Assembly: GCF_900129505.1 (NCBI RefSeq)
Contig: NZ_LT670818.1
Coordinates: 7,659,001 to 7,723,000 of the forward strand
From: Bradyrhizobium erythrophlei
GTDB taxonomy: Bacteria > Pseudomonadota > Alphaproteobacteria > Rhizobiales > Xanthobacteraceae
Reading direction: 5' to 3'
DNA: 64,000 nucleotides
The translations under genes and the position numbers were made by a program. How positions within the stretch are numbered: the stretch's first letter is position 1; each line of letters begins with the position of its first letter. Below, one piece after another: positions 1-13,139 of this stretch. The notes beneath the pieces were generated by a model, which saw nothing but the letters and a program-made list of their open reading frames with translations, searched no databases and was not told the DNA's origin.

Positions 1-1104
1 ATCGCGACAGCCCTCGCCGCGATAGTCGGTTTGATTTTCGCAAACCTGGTCAGTGGCGGCATCATTCGCTCTGTCCGGCAACTGCTCGAAGGTACCCGTG
101 CGGTCGAGGCCGGCCAACTCGACCAATCCATCGATGTTGCGACGGGCGACGAAATCGGACAGCTGGCCGCCGCATTCAACCGGATGGTCGTGCAACTGCG
201 CGAGAACCGGCGCGTCAGGGAAACGTTCGGCAAATATATTGATCCGCGCGTCGTCGAAGGGTTGATCGACCGCCCGACCTTGACCGCAGCGGAAGGTGAG
301 CGCCGGGTGATGACGGTGCTGTTCTGCGACCTGAAAGGGTTCACGAGTGTGAGCGAAGGCATGACGCCGCACGGCCTGGTCAAGGTGATGAACCGCTATC
401 TTTCGACCATGTCCCAACCGATCCGGACCAACCGGGGCATCATCGACAAATATATCGGCGACGCCATCATGGCCTACTGGGGCCCTCCATTTGTCGGCGA
501 GGCCGATCATGCCCGGCTGGCATGTCTCGCCGCCCTGGAAATGATCGAGTGTATCGCGACGTTGCGCCAGGAAATCCCCGAGCTTCTCGGAGTGCGCGGC
601 ACTTCGATGGAGAAATGCGATTTGCGGATCGGTGTTGCGACGGGAGAAGCGCTGGTCGGCAGTATCGGCTCCGACATCATGATGAGTTATACAGTGATGG
701 GCGACGTGGTGAACCTCGCCTCACGCCTGGAGGGTGCGAACAAAGAGTATGGTACCCGCAATCTGGTTTCGGAGAAAACAAGCGCTTCGGCGGGCAACAC
801 GGTCGAGGTTCGAGAGATCGACCGGGTCGTGGTGGCGGGCCAGACCCATTCGGAAATCATTTTCGAGATCCTTGGACGCAAGGGCGAACTCACGCCACAG
901 CAGCTGTCGTCACGGGACAAGTATCTGGAGGGGCTTGCGGCGTATCGCGAACAGCGATGGGACGACGCGCTTTGCGCGCTCAACGCGTCGCTCGCGGCGA
1001 TGCCCGGCGACGGACCGTCATTGGCACTGCTCAAGCGCATCGAAAGCCTGAAAGCAAACCCACTGCCCCCAGGCTGGGACGGATCGTGGCACATCGAAAA
1101 ATAG
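1..1104 (+). CDS. Membrane-bound class III adenylate/guanylate cyclase (5' partial)
   Basis: The reading frame is open from base 1, so the start and the sensor part lie outside the window. The fragment begins in a membrane segment (codons 1-20), followed by a HAMP linker (about 20-70) and a class III catalytic domain (about 100-285). Both metal-binding Asp residues are visible (LFCDLKGFT and IGDAIMAYWG), as are a Lys just before IGD, at the position that selects adenine in adenylate cyclases, and the Asn/Arg pair of VNLASR. It should therefore be active and probably makes cAMP. A short helical tail ends in WHIEK. The usual family layout is a periplasmic sensor (CHASE2-like or other) ahead of HAMP, but that part cannot be seen here. 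The stop codon abuts a decayed porin sequence. Confidence 0.93.
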   Translation: MATALAAIVGLIFANLVSGGIIRSVRQLLEGTRAVEAGQLDQSIDVATGDEIGQLAAAFNRMVVQLRENRRVRETFGKYIDPRVVEGLIDRPTLTAAEGERRVMTVLFCDLKGFTSVSEGMTPHGLVKVMNRYLSTMSQPIRTNRGIIDKYIGDAIMAYWGPPFVGEADHARLACLAALEMIECIATLRQEIPELLGVRGTSMEKCDLRIGVATGEALVGSIGSDIMMSYTVMGDVVNLASRLEGANKEYGTRNLVSEKTSASAGNTVEVREIDRVVVAGQTHSEIIFEILGRKGELTPQQLSSRDKYLEGLAAYREQRWDDALCALNASLAAMPGDGPSLALLKRIESLKANPLPPGWDGSWHIEK

Positions 1105-1286
1105 ACTTCGATGGCGGGCCACAGACAATCCATACGGTGGCATTGAACTGATACGTCAATCGCAACGTCCGATTCTTGTTCGACTATCTTCACGGCAACG
1201 ATGCAAGGCAGGTGAGCCCAACCAATTTCGGTGATGCGGGCGCGCAATTCGATGCGTTCGCGATGCAAACCGAACGCGCCTTCTAA
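1104..1286 (+). pseudogene. C-terminal remnant of an OprP/OprO-type phosphate-selective porin
   Basis: One frame reads DFDGGPQTIHTVALN, a TGA stop, then YVNRNVRFLFDYLHGN, and ends in FAMQTERAF and TAA at 1284-1286. This matches my recollection of the last strands of OprO/OprP porins, which read ALNWY.N.N.R.MFDY and end in a terminal aromatic residue. The conserved Trp codon after ALN is TGA, one base from TGG. No start or upstream strands are present: the similarity begins where the cyclase gene ends. It is most simply a deletion scar. The family is recognised from memory, without a search. Confidence 0.55.
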
Positions 1287-1504
1287 GGTCGACGTGACGT
1301 GAACGAACTCTCGTTGGACGAGCGCTTGCAGCTCGGTCGTTTGATCGACTGGAGATCAAGCGAAACGTCCGCGCGTCCCGTCTTCTCATGTAAGAAGTAT
1401 CCGGACACTAGACTAGATCGTGGACAACGCAGGTATTGGAATCACAGGGATTCCGATTTGCACATCTGCAATTGCAACGCCAATTTCTTTGGCACAAAGA
1501 AGAA

Positions 1505-1528
1505 CCCCCGGCGGTTTCCCGCCGGGGG
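1505..1528 (-). terminator. Rho-independent terminator of the porin gene
   Basis: A perfect 10-bp GC stem (CCCCCGGCGG/CCGCCGGGGG) closes a 4-base loop. On the minus strand it is followed by a pyrimidine-rich TTCTTCTTTG stretch. It lies 30 bases past the porin stop. Confidence 0.85.
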
Positions 1529-1558
1529 CTCGGTTAGCCTTCGATCAGACGAACCGGA

Positions 1559-3103
1559 TTACCAGTTACGCTGAGCGCGGAGCAGCAGGGTGAACTGGTT
1601 CTGATCCTTGAGCTCGTAGAGGGTCGGCGGCTTGCCAATAGTGCTAACTGCACTGCCCTGAGCGGCCAAGCCTGCGAACTTCTGATCAAGAGCCTCCCAG
1701 GTCAAATCCCCGGAGAAGGTCAGATTCTTGACGGGCGTCCAACGAGTGATGATACCAACCTGCCCAATGTTGTAATCGGGGTTGCAAGTGGTGACACCAG
1801 TACCGAAGGTTGCGCGGATCGTTCCACCCACGCCACCGATACCGCACAGCAAAGTCTTAGCCGTGCCGTTGTACTGGACCGCAGCCCAAGCACCGTAGAC
1901 GCTGGTGTTCCAGTAGGGATTCCAGTTGTGGGTGTAGGCACCGCGCATACCCCAGGTCTGGATCAGCTGCTGAGAACCGCCCGCTACGAACACAGTATCC
2001 GGAGCGAATCCAACTCCAACGCTCTGGTAGGCCAGCGGATTGTTTGTGCCGCTAAAAATAGTGACCGCACCGGCCTGAGACAGGTCCTGGATGTTATAGC
2101 GGGTCGCACCGTCGGTATACACGCCCTGAAGGTTGATCGTGTCACCTGCGCCGGTCGGGATGTTCTTGATCGACACGGCCAACTGTCCGGCCCAGCCCCA
2201 CTTGTCGGCGGGATGGCCCGTAAGTTCAGTGCCACCGTAATACGCGACATGGTTGTCATGCGCGGCAACCGAAGCCTGGAACAGACCCCAAGCCTGGTCT
2301 ACGCGGATCATACCGACGAAGTCAGGAGCCATCGTTCCAGCGTAGTCGCTGGTACCAAAAGCACCGCCGGCGCTGAGGTTGTTGACGCCCGCCTGATAGT
2401 ATTGGGTCGGATCCTGCGCCGACAAGGTGCCGCTGACGCCGTTGCCAAAGTCAGCCGTGTAGCTGAACTGGTTGACGCCCGTGACCGTGCCGCCACCACC
2501 GACGAGACCGTCGAAGTTGTTGCCCGGATAGTTCTGCCAGGGAGTGCTGAACTGCGACACGGCTTTACCCATCGTGAAGCCGGCGAACTGGATGAAGGCG
2601 TAGTACACGCCCAGCGTACCACCGGCGACGGCGCCCGAGGTCGCATTGTTCGGAGCCCCAACGATGGTGTTACCGGAACCTAGCGCTCCGTAGACGGTCG
2701 CGCCATTCCCGTTGCCTGCAAAGGTGTCATCCGTCCAGCTGAACGTCGCATCGAAGAATGTACGGACCACGCCGTATTCGGTCGCGGTGCGGGTGTCGAT
2801 GTTCAGGTCTTCACGAGAGCGCCAAGTGAAGCCGTTCGTGAAGCGGTTGTTCGCGCCGCCGGCGCCCGCTATGTTACCGCTGGCGTCCGAGTTTGTATTC
2901 GCCAGGACGTCTACGCGCAGATAACCACCCAGCTTGATGCAGGTGTCGGTGCCCGGGATGTAGTAGAAACCGGCACCATACAGGGAGCAGATCCTCACGT
3001 ACTCGACCGCTTTGGCCTTTACGGGAAGATCAGCTGCCTGTGCCCCGCTCATGGCGATCAGACCCGCCGCTGAGCCGAGGATAAGGCTCTTAACCATCTT
3101 CAT
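1559..3103 (-). CDS. General outer-membrane porin, alphaproteobacterial type
   Basis: A 514-residue trimeric beta-barrel porin for passive diffusion of small solutes. I start it at the ATG at 3103, which has GGAGG six bases upstream, rather than at the longer open frame. The N-terminus is a clear signal peptide (MKMVKSLILGSAAGLIAMSG, cleaved after AQA-ADLPVKA). The mature protein opens with a Cys-containing segment typical of the Rhizobiales porin family (VRICSLYGAGFYYIPGTDTCIKLGGYLRVD). It then has alternating barrel strands and loops rich in Gly, Asn and Thr, and ends in RAQRNW, with the terminal aromatic residue needed for barrel assembly. It is a single-gene unit with its own terminator. 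Confidence 0.93.
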   Translation of the reverse strand: MKMVKSLILGSAAGLIAMSGAQAADLPVKAKAVEYVRICSLYGAGFYYIPGTDTCIKLGGYLRVDVLANTNSDASGNIAGAGGANNRFTNGFTWRSREDLNIDTRTATEYGVVRTFFDATFSWTDDTFAGNGNGATVYGALGSGNTIVGAPNNATSGAVAGGTLGVYYAFIQFAGFTMGKAVSQFSTPWQNYPGNNFDGLVGGGGTVTGVNQFSYTADFGNGVSGTLSAQDPTQYYQAGVNNLSAGGAFGTSDYAGTMAPDFVGMIRVDQAWGLFQASVAAHDNHVAYYGGTELTGHPADKWGWAGQLAVSIKNIPTGAGDTINLQGVYTDGATRYNIQDLSQAGAVTIFSGTNNPLAYQSVGVGFAPDTVFVAGGSQQLIQTWGMRGAYTHNWNPYWNTSVYGAWAAVQYNGTAKTLLCGIGGVGGTIRATFGTGVTTCNPDYNIGQVGIITRWTPVKNLTFSGDLTWEALDQKFAGLAAQGSAVSTIGKPPTLYELKDQNQFTLLLRAQRNW

Positions 3104-4004
3104 GTTAACCTCCAAGTTGCTCTGTAGGGAAGGTTCCGGATCCGCTGGGTGCAACACCCTTGAGGTTGGTTCCCTTAATCCCATGAAACCCGCTTAGCCG
3201 CTTCGCGCCTTCGGACACTCCCGCATGAACGCGAGGGACTTAAGCGAACCACCTATAACGGGACGACCTCGGGATGCCCCCCTCCGTCGCAACATCACAA
3301 TTACCGAGGACTTCTGCACACGCAACTAATGAACCGCTCAGAACGGTGTTGGGGAGGCCGTTTTTGGAAGGGTGTTGCACAAATAACACGCAACCGCGAT
3401 CCAGCTTTCGCTGCAAGCAATTGTTTTACATGGAATTTTTTGATTAGTCCCATTTCGCCATTGGATTGTCAGCTGAGCACCCCTGCCCGAACCGCTTTGC
3501 CGCCTCGCCCTCGACTGCGAGCCGAATCGATTGCTGCGAACGACTGGAGTCGCGTAGGAAGATCCACGATCGGAACCGCGCACTCGCGCTGCGATCATGC
3601 CCACTTTATGGGCATTGCGCGACCTTGAAGTAACGATCGCGACCTCGCGTTGATCGCGACCGAGCCAATCATGCGCCGCGCCGAGGCGACAGGGTGCGAA
3701 AACTTCCCGTTTCTCGGCCATGGAACACGGTTTTCAGTTTCCGGGGACGGATCAGCGCATTGCGCGCGAAGGCGAATCCTGCCCATCGGGCTTCCGACAA
3801 ATCGCCGCGAAGAATCGCCGCACCGCGCCGTTCGGCCGGCCGCGACCATCAGGACCGCGGCGCGGCGGCTTCGATTGCAAGACGCCCTGCGAGAGCGGGG
3901 TTGCCGGCCGCGGAGTCGTCAGGAGCGATAAAATGGCCGCGAATTCGGCTGCCGCGAATCTGCCGCTTGCGGCTCGCGCCCGTGTCGGGCATATCGGCCT
4001 TAAC
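3104..4004. other. Long stretch without a convincing gene
   Basis: About 900 bases between the porin start and tRNA-Ser. The first 200 must hold the porin promoter and leader, but I cannot place -35/-10 boxes with confidence. Open frames in the remainder have no ribosome-binding sites and no recognisable protein character. One of them runs into the tRNA and is clearly spurious. Confidence 0.6.
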
Positions 4005-4098
4005 GGAGCTGTGGCCGAGTGGCTGAAGGCGGCGGTTTGCTAAACCGTTATAGGGTTGTAAAGCCCTATCGAGGGTTCGAATCCCTCCGGCTCCGCCA
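4005..4098 (+). tRNA. tRNA-Ser, anticodon GCT
   Basis: The acceptor stem GGAGCTG pairs with CGGCTCC, with discriminator G and an encoded CCA at 4096-4098. The anticodon arm is GCGGT-TTGCTAA-ACCGT, which places GCT at the anticodon (reads AGC/AGT). A long variable arm (TAGGGTTGTAAAGCCCTA) and a GGTTCGAATCC T-arm fit a class II serine tRNA. Confidence 0.96.
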
Positions 4099-4195
4099 CC
4101 CTTCCCCCTGCGGGCTACGGGTGGCGGGCCACCCGAAACCGCAAGGCGAACGGTGTCTCCAGAAGCTCCGCAGGAGCGTCGGGAGACTGTCGGAC

Positions 4196-4444
4196 TTGTG
4201 GTATGTCTATTTCCTTGAGCTGAGCAACGGCGACATCTATGTCGGCTCGACGAATGATCTCCGGCGTCGAATGACATCTCATCAGCAAGGGCACGTCATT
4301 TCCACCGGCAAGCATTTGCCGGCAGTTCTGCGTTCTTATGTAGCGGTAGCAGACGAGATGACAGCACGCCGGCTTGAGCGATACTTCAAATCAGGCTCTG
4401 GCAAGGCTTTTGCTATAAAACGCTTCCTGCAAAAAGCCGAATGA
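4196..4444 (+). CDS. GIY-YIG domain protein (UvrC N-terminal-like, UPF0213 type)
   Basis: An 82-residue protein consisting almost wholly of a GIY-YIG nuclease domain: WYVYFLELSNGDIYVGSTND supplies the YV...YVG strand pair, followed by Arg residues (LRRRMTSHQQG). Later TGKHLP and RRLERYFKSGSGKAFA match the small stand-alone members. I chose the TTG at 4196 because it starts exactly at the domain and has GGGAG ten bases upstream; the open frame extends back into the tRNA, which cannot be coding. It lies about 100 bases downstream of tRNA-Ser on the same strand. Family members are small nucleases of unclear role, and a mobile-element origin is possible. Confidence 0.8.
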   Translation: MWYVYFLELSNGDIYVGSTNDLRRRMTSHQQGHVISTGKHLPAVLRSYVAVADEMTARRLERYFKSGSGKAFAIKRFLQKAE

Positions 4445-4611
4445 CAAACCTACGAGACAGGTGCAAGCACCCGCGAGACGCCCTCTCTTCAACGTCCATC
4501 GTTAGAATTGAGAGAGAAGGCGCGAGCCGCGCCCCCGCAATAGCGTGGGGTCCGCCGGTCGACGCGTCGAGCCGGCGAGACCCCAAAAACCTTTGCGGGT
4601 CGCGTGTGCGC

Positions 4612-4881
4612 TCAATGCGCCGTCATCATCCAGGCCCGGGCTTCGCGCTGCGCCGTGGCGATTTCGACCTCGGACATCAGCTCGGCGACCTCGCGGCGCA
4701 GCGGAATTGCATCCATGCGGCCCTTCAGGGCTGCGAGGTTGAACCATTTATGCGCCGCGACGAGATTGACGACGCCGGAGCGTCCGCTCGCCCAGTACAG
4801 ACCGCGTTCGAATAACACGTCGGGGATCGCGCTTGCTTCCACCGGTATTGCCGTATCCTGATCGATGTGCCCCTGAAACAT
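4612..4881 (-). CDS. Small Sel1-tail protein (89 aa), function unknown
   Basis: The start at 4881 is preceded by AAAAAGGAGACGGCGG, a good ribosome-binding site. The second half (AHKWFNLAALKGRMDAI, then a charged helix with M.E.EI..AQREA) is like the terminal half-repeat that closes Sel1-repeat proteins. The Sel1 protein at 58989-59903 ends in a similar AYAWFNLAAMAGHQRA followed by a charged helix. This gene looks like a detached Sel1 cap with an unrelated N-terminal half. It stands alone, facing the GIY-YIG gene tail to tail. Confidence 0.7.
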   Translation of the reverse strand: MFQGHIDQDTAIPVEASAIPDVLFERGLYWASGRSGVVNLVAAHKWFNLAALKGRMDAIPLRREVAELMSEVEIATAQREARAWMMTAH

Positions 4882-5582
4882 CCGCCGTCTCCTTTTTGTT
4901 GTTCTTGCCGTGCCCTGTCCGAGCGCGGCTCCCGTCCAATTGTAAAACGTCCCGTCATTATCCCCACGCCGTCTGCCGGCTTGTTGGGATGATCATGACC
5001 GATCAAATTTGAAGGGCAGTTTAAGCATCGCGATGAATGCGGCGTAAACGGATGGCCGCGCCCTCGCCGGCAAAATGACAGAAATACTTATCTTTCCGGG
5101 GGGCATTCATTCGCCGATTTCGCTTTACCCGCGATCTTCGCGAAACGATAACCATCGCGGCAAGAACAAAGACCAGGAGACGCGCGGCCGGCGCGCCACT
5201 GCCTTGTTGGGGTCACGCCAGGCGCGCCCAAGGGGCAAGCCGCCGCTGACGATACCGGCGGTCATTGTGATGACCGGAGCTTATATTAGGCATGAAAAGC
5301 CCCCGCCCTGGTGGGCCTCTCAAGTGCTCCGCAGAGTGCGAAGCAGTCGCAATCATTGGAATTGCATCGGTCCGAAATCGGTAACGACCTCGCAAAGACT
5401 CTTGCGAATGTGCGGCCGCACAACTCGCGTGCCCTGAAGCCTGTCGAATCATCGCCGGCGAAGCCAGGCGTTACAGAAGCGCTGAAAAAACGCGCGCTAG
5501 AAGCGTTAGATCGTCCGATCGACCGCCGTTGAAAGGACGAATGTCATGTCGTGGAAATGCTCCATCCGACGAATTTTTGATC
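4882..5582. other. Intergenic stretch with one doubtful small ORF
   Basis: The minus-strand leader of the 89-residue gene occupies the first part. On the plus strand a frame from GTG 5311 to TGA 5532 (73 codons) ends ALKKRALEALDRPIDRR, which looks protein-like. It lacks a clear ribosome-binding site and I do not recognise it. I see nothing else to support. Confidence 0.35.
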
Positions 5583-5885
5583 TTATGGTGCATCTCGGAG
5601 ACATTGACACTCACGCTCTTGGTCGAGCCCACGTCCGCCGCAGCAATCGGATTGCGATCTTGGACTATGCTTCAGCCGCAAAGGCTCCCAGAAAAAACGC
5701 GACGCTTCGACTTGCGCTTCGTGCAGGCCGACGCCGATATCGCGGAGAAAATCGGGCTTGTCTCTGATATCCACGCGCAACTCTGCCCTGAAACAGGCTC
5801 GCTGCCACCACGTTGCAGGCAGGCTGAAGATCCCACCGAGGCGCAGATGATCGTCGCGTGATTCAATCAGTGTATAGGCGCTCAT
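5583..5885 (-). CDS. DUF1127-domain small protein
   Basis: A 100-residue protein with ribosome-binding site GGAGTATCGCC-ATG. Residues about 28-68 (FRAELRVDIRDKPDFLRDIG, then HEAQVEASRFFWEP) match DUF1127, whose hallmark is R..L..L.D..L.DIGL.R...EA.KPFW. DUF1127 proteins are short, often Arg-rich, and in alphaproteobacteria some act in RNA turnover and phosphate or carbon metabolism. The C-terminal extension after FFWEP is Cys- and Arg-rich and unusual for the family. It is transcribed divergently from the large regulator at 6074. Confidence 0.72.
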   Translation of the reverse strand: MSAYTLIESRDDHLRLGGIFSLPATWWQRACFRAELRVDIRDKPDFLRDIGVGLHEAQVEASRFFWEPLRLKHSPRSQSDCCGGRGLDQERECQCLRDAP

Positions 5886-6053
5886 GGCGATACTCCGATT
5901 TTCGCGACCGGGATGTCCCGGCAGATCGCTCGCGTGACACCAGTTGAAGCCTGCCGCCGTCGTCCCCGCCGCTAGTTTGGCGTGACAAAGCCGTTATTTT
6001 TTCTTCGGAGGGCCGTGAAAACTGTAAGATGCGCTTCCTGGAAGGAGATAACC

Positions 6054-6073
6054 GTGCGAATCCTGCGGATGGA

Positions 6074-6077
<4 letters not shown>
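6054..6077 (+). promoter_or_regulatory. Seven-codon leader ORF coupled to the SARP-type regulator
   Basis: GGAAGGAGATAACC sits directly before a GTG at 6054, the best ribosome-binding site in the region. The frame GTG-CGA-ATC-CTG-CGG-ATG-GAA-TGA ends at 6077. Its TGA overlaps the ATG at 6074 of the long gene as ATGA. This suggests translation of the large protein by re-initiation after a leader peptide. The alternative start ATG 6029 has only a distant GGAGGG. Confidence 0.5.
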
Positions 6078-10081
<4,004 letters not shown>

Positions 10082-10699
10082 TCGTCGGAATGTGGCCTGC
10101 GGGTGGCTTTGCTACTCCGGCAGCCCCGCAATGCTGCAGTTCAGCAGCGCATCGCTATGATTTCCTCCGCTCCCAATAGTTACTCCCGGACGGCATCGCA
10201 AAATTTCTCATCTTTGGCCGATTGGAAGGAAGCGGTAAGCCGCTCCTATCCGTTCCGCGAACAGCGGGCGGAGGCTCCTCGGATCGAGCTGGCTCACCCG
10301 GACGATAAGAATCCTGATTTTGGAGAAGATGACGGATCATATGCAGGGATAGGGAACATCGGGAGCGCCGGCACCAGATGCGGCAGCGCTGGGAACGAGG
10401 GCGTCGGCGAACACGTCAGGATCAGATTTCACGTTGGGCCCGGAGGCCCGGTGAAATTGCGGAGCTCGAGAGATCCGCACCGAACGAAGAAAACCAGTTT
10501 CTTCCGCCGGACCGGTTTTCGATGGAGCGCCTGAGCTCGTCGAAAGGTCGATCCAGCCGTTTGACCTGATGTCTCGCCGACACCCTCTTTCGTCGACCAG
10601 AGCCTTCCGATTTAAAACCTGCCTTGGAAAAGCAGATCGTCATAAAGGCTCGTGTGACGTGCCGGCATCAAGCCGCCGGCAATTTTCAAGAAGCGAAAG
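10082..10699. other. Gap with no supported gene
   Basis: Several short frames exist on both strands, for example a 63-codon Arg-rich plus-strand frame from 10378 to 10569. None has a good ribosome-binding site or a recognisable sequence. No repeat or RNA was recognised. Confidence 0.4.
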
Positions 10700-10792
10700 T
10701 TACTTCTTCTTCTTGGCGACCTTGCGGGTCTTCTTCGCAGTCTTCTTCACTGCGCTCTTCGCCTTCTTCGCCTTCTTAGCTTTCTTGGCCAT
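10700..10792 (-). CDS. 30-residue lysine/alanine-rich basic peptide
   Basis: The frame begins MAKKAKKAKKAKSAVKKTAK and ends KVAKKKK, with 16 Lys and 1 Arg in 30 residues and no acidic residue. AGGAGG lies five bases before the ATG. The sequence resembles the Lys/Ala-rich tails of bacterial histone H1-like and AlgP/Hc1-type proteins, and also the C-terminal tail of TopA in this window. A nucleic-acid-binding role is an inference from charge. It is short enough to be skipped by most gene finders. The complementary strand also has an open frame, but that gives an implausible poly-Phe protein. Confidence 0.72.
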   Translation of the reverse strand: MAKKAKKAKKAKSAVKKTAKKTRKVAKKKK

Positions 10793-11368
10793 GTTGCCCT
10801 CCTAATGTTAGTGAGATGGCTTAATCGCTGCGTGCACTCGGGAATCGAAATGCACTGCATCCCGAATACACCAACACATTGAAAAAAACAGCGTCCCGCT
10901 TAAGGAAGTGTTGACGCCGCGATGTGAGAGCGCGCGACGCACGGCGATCGACAACACCGCAAAGCGTTCGCACGACGATACGAATTGTGTGCGCAAAACC
11001 GCCACAAGCGAATGTCAATATTGCAGGAATCGCTTGCGCCGCAGGTGTTTTCATTAACCGCGCATTCAATGATCGATGTGCGCGCGAGGCCGTCGCACAG
11101 CGTTGATGTCGGCGAAAAGTGCCCGGCGCGGACTCTGAGTCGCGAGTTTTAGCAATAAAAAAATTTTCGTCCTCACCGGCTTCGCGTCTCATCGGCGCTC
11201 GCCAAAACCGGATTTTTGCGCGAATCGCGCGCGGCTGATTCGCAACATCGAGGCGTCGGTCCCGCGCGCGAGACTTCGCGATTATGGTGAACGATCGGTG
11301 CACGCGGGCGCATTCGAACCAGCGTGGCGACGCGATAGCGACGATGCCGGCGTCGCCGCGCGCCGAGT
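10793..11368. other. Gap of about 580 bases without a gene
   Basis: It lies upstream of the lysine-rich peptide and downstream of gatB. I see no supported ORF, no clear terminator hairpin and no RNA gene. Its length would allow a small RNA, but nothing in the sequence shows one. Confidence 0.4.
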
Positions 11369-12847
11369 TCAGATGCCGAGTTTGGATTTCAGGAGGTCGT
11401 TGACGGCCTGCGGGTTGGCCTTGCCGCCGGATGATTTCATCACCTGGCCGACGAACCAGCCGACGAGCTGCGGCTTGGCTCGCGCCTGCGCCACCTTGTC
11501 GGGATTGGCCGATATGATGTCGTCGACGACCTTCTCGATCGCGCCGAGGTCGGTGACCTGCTTCATGCCGCGGGCTTCGACCAGCGCGCGGGGATCACCG
11601 CCTTCCTGCCAGACGATCTCGAACAGGTCCTTTGCGATCTTGCCGGAGATGGTGCCCTCGCCGATCAGGTCGACGATGCCGCCAAGCTGCTCGGCCGACA
11701 CCGGCGACGCCGAGATGTCGTGCCCCTCCTTGTTGAGCCGCCCGAACAGCTCGTTGATGACCCAGTTGGCGGCGAGCTTGCCGTCGCGGGCCTTGTCGGC
11801 AAGCCCGGCCAGCACGGTTTCATAGAAGCCTGCGCTCTCCCGTTCGGCCACCAGCACGCTGGCATCATAGGGCGAGAGGCCAAACTCGGCGATAAAGCGC
11901 GCCGTCTTCTGGTCCGGCAGTTCCGGCAAGCCCGCCTTCAGTTCGGCGACATATGCCTCGCTGAATTCCAGCGGCAACAGATCGGGATCCGGGAAGTAAC
12001 GGTAGTCATGCGCCTCTTCCTTGGAGCGCATCGAGCGGGTCTCGCCCTTGTTCGGGTCGAACAGCCGGGTTTCCTGATCGATCGTGCCGCCGTCCTCGAT
12101 GATGCCGATCTGGCGCCGCGCCTCGTATTCGATCGCCTGCCCGATGAAATTGATCGAGTTCATGTTCTTGATTTCGCAGCGGGTGCCGAGCGCGCCGCCG
12201 GGCTTGCGCACGGAAACGTTGACGTCGGCGCGCAAGGACCCCTTCTCCATGTCGCCGTCGCAGGTGCCGAGATAGCGCAGGATCGAGCGCAGCTTGGTCA
12301 CATAGGCCTTGGCCTGCTCGGAGGAACGGATGTCGGGCTTGGAGACGATCTCCATCAGGGCGACGCCGGAGCGGTTGAGGTCGACATAGGACATGGTCGG
12401 ACTGCGGTCGTGCAGCGACTTGCCGGCGTCCTGCTCCAGATGCAGCCGCTCGATCCCGACCGTGACGCTGCCGCCGTCGGCCAGTTCGACGATCACCTCG
12501 CCCTCGCCCACGATCGGCGACTTGTACTGGCTGATCTGGTAGCCCTGCGGCAGATCCGGATAGAAATAGTTCTTGCGGTCGAACACCGAGCGCCGGTTGA
12601 TCTGCGCGCTCAGCCCGAGGCCGGTCCGCACCGCCTGGCGCACGCATTCCTCGTTGATGACCGGCAGCATGCCCGGCATCGCCGCGTCGACCAGCGAGAC
12701 ATGGCTGTTGGGTTCGCCGCCGAATTCGGTCGAGGCCCCGGAAAACAGTTTTGACTTCGAGGTAACCTGGGCGTGGACCTCCATGCCGATGACGACTTCC
12801 CAGTCGCCGGTCGCACCCTTGATCAGTTTTGCGCCTGTCGCACTCAT
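11369..12847 (-). CDS. gatB: Asp-tRNA(Asn)/Glu-tRNA(Gln) amidotransferase subunit B
   Basis: A 492-residue GatB. With GatA and GatC it converts Glu-tRNA(Gln) and Asp-tRNA(Asn) to the amidated forms using ammonia from glutamine. The start at 12847 gives [20 protein letters not shown], followed by the GatB signature [34 protein letters not shown] and [11 protein letters not shown] are also hallmarks. The C-terminal YqeY-like tRNA-binding region ends with [21 protein letters not shown] sequence (here MKSSGG). The ATG overlaps the stop of the upstream small ORF as ATGA, so translation is likely coupled. Confidence 0.97.
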   Translation of the reverse strand: MSATGAKLIKGATGDWEVVIGMEVHAQVTSKSKLFSGASTEFGGEPNSHVSLVDAAMPGMLPVINEECVRQAVRTGLGLSAQINRRSVFDRKNYFYPDLPQGYQISQYKSPIVGEGEVIVELADGGSVTVGIERLHLEQDAGKSLHDRSPTMSYVDLNRSGVALMEIVSKPDIRSSEQAKAYVTKLRSILRYLGTCDGDMEKGSLRADVNVSVRKPGGALGTRCEIKNMNSINFIGQAIEYEARRQIGIIEDGGTIDQETRLFDPNKGETRSMRSKEEAHDYRYFPDPDLLPLEFSEAYVAELKAGLPELPDQKTARFIAEFGLSPYDASVLVAERESAGFYETVLAGLADKARDGKLAANWVINELFGRLNKEGHDISASPVSAEQLGGIVDLIGEGTISGKIAKDLFEIVWQEGGDPRALVEARGMKQVTDLGAIEKVVDDIISANPDKVAQARAKPQLVGWFVGQVMKSSGGKANPQAVNDLLKSKLGI

Positions 12848-13137
12848 GCGCTTCCAGCTCCAAGCAGCGCGGAAGTAATCCGCTCCCATTCGGTCTCGAG
12901 CGAACCGGCCGCCGCCGGCTTGCCCGCCCGGCGGTACCAATAGCCGGCATTGCCGATATCGCCTTCGACCCGATGCAGGTAGGCATGGACCCAGGCCGCG
13001 TCAGCGGTCGGCTGGTCCTGCACGATCCTGTGCGCCTCGTCCCATCCGCCTTTGGCCGACCACCACAGAGCGGCGAGCGGCGCGGCCAACTCCGGCGCCG
13101 GTGCGGCGCCTGAAAAACTCGCTTTGAACTCTGCCAT
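12844..13137 (-). CDS. Conserved small protein between gatA and gatB (97 aa)
   Basis: The start ATG 13137 lies two bases after the gatA stop, and its stop overlaps the gatB start (ATGA). The core ([20 protein letters not shown], then [20 protein letters not shown]) is a pattern I remember from a widespread family of unknown function, with invariant His and a NA.YWYRRA motif. No signal peptide or membrane segment. Its position suggests a role tied to the amidotransferase or at least co-production with it, but this is inference from coupling only. Confidence 0.85.
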   Translation of the reverse strand: MAEFKASFSGAAPAPELAAPLAALWWSAKGGWDEAHRIVQDQPTADAAWVHAYLHRVEGDIGNAGYWYRRAGKPAAAGSLETEWERITSALLGAGSA

Positions 13138-13139
13138 GG

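Noticed and set aside
1299..1574. 91-codon plus-strand frame running into the porin terminator
   Set aside because: No ribosome-binding site, crosses the terminator hairpin and the porin 3' end, no recognisable sequence.
3720..4043. 107-codon frame ending inside tRNA-Ser
   Set aside because: Its end (GAVAEWLKAAVC) is a translated tRNA, a well-known false gene.
5529..5861. Plus-strand frames opposite the DUF1127 gene
   Set aside because: The minus frame has the domain and the ribosome-binding site; these are shadows.
10569..10805. 78-codon plus-strand frame with a poly-Phe tail
   Set aside because: It is the complement of the lysine-rich peptide gene, which has the ribosome-binding site.
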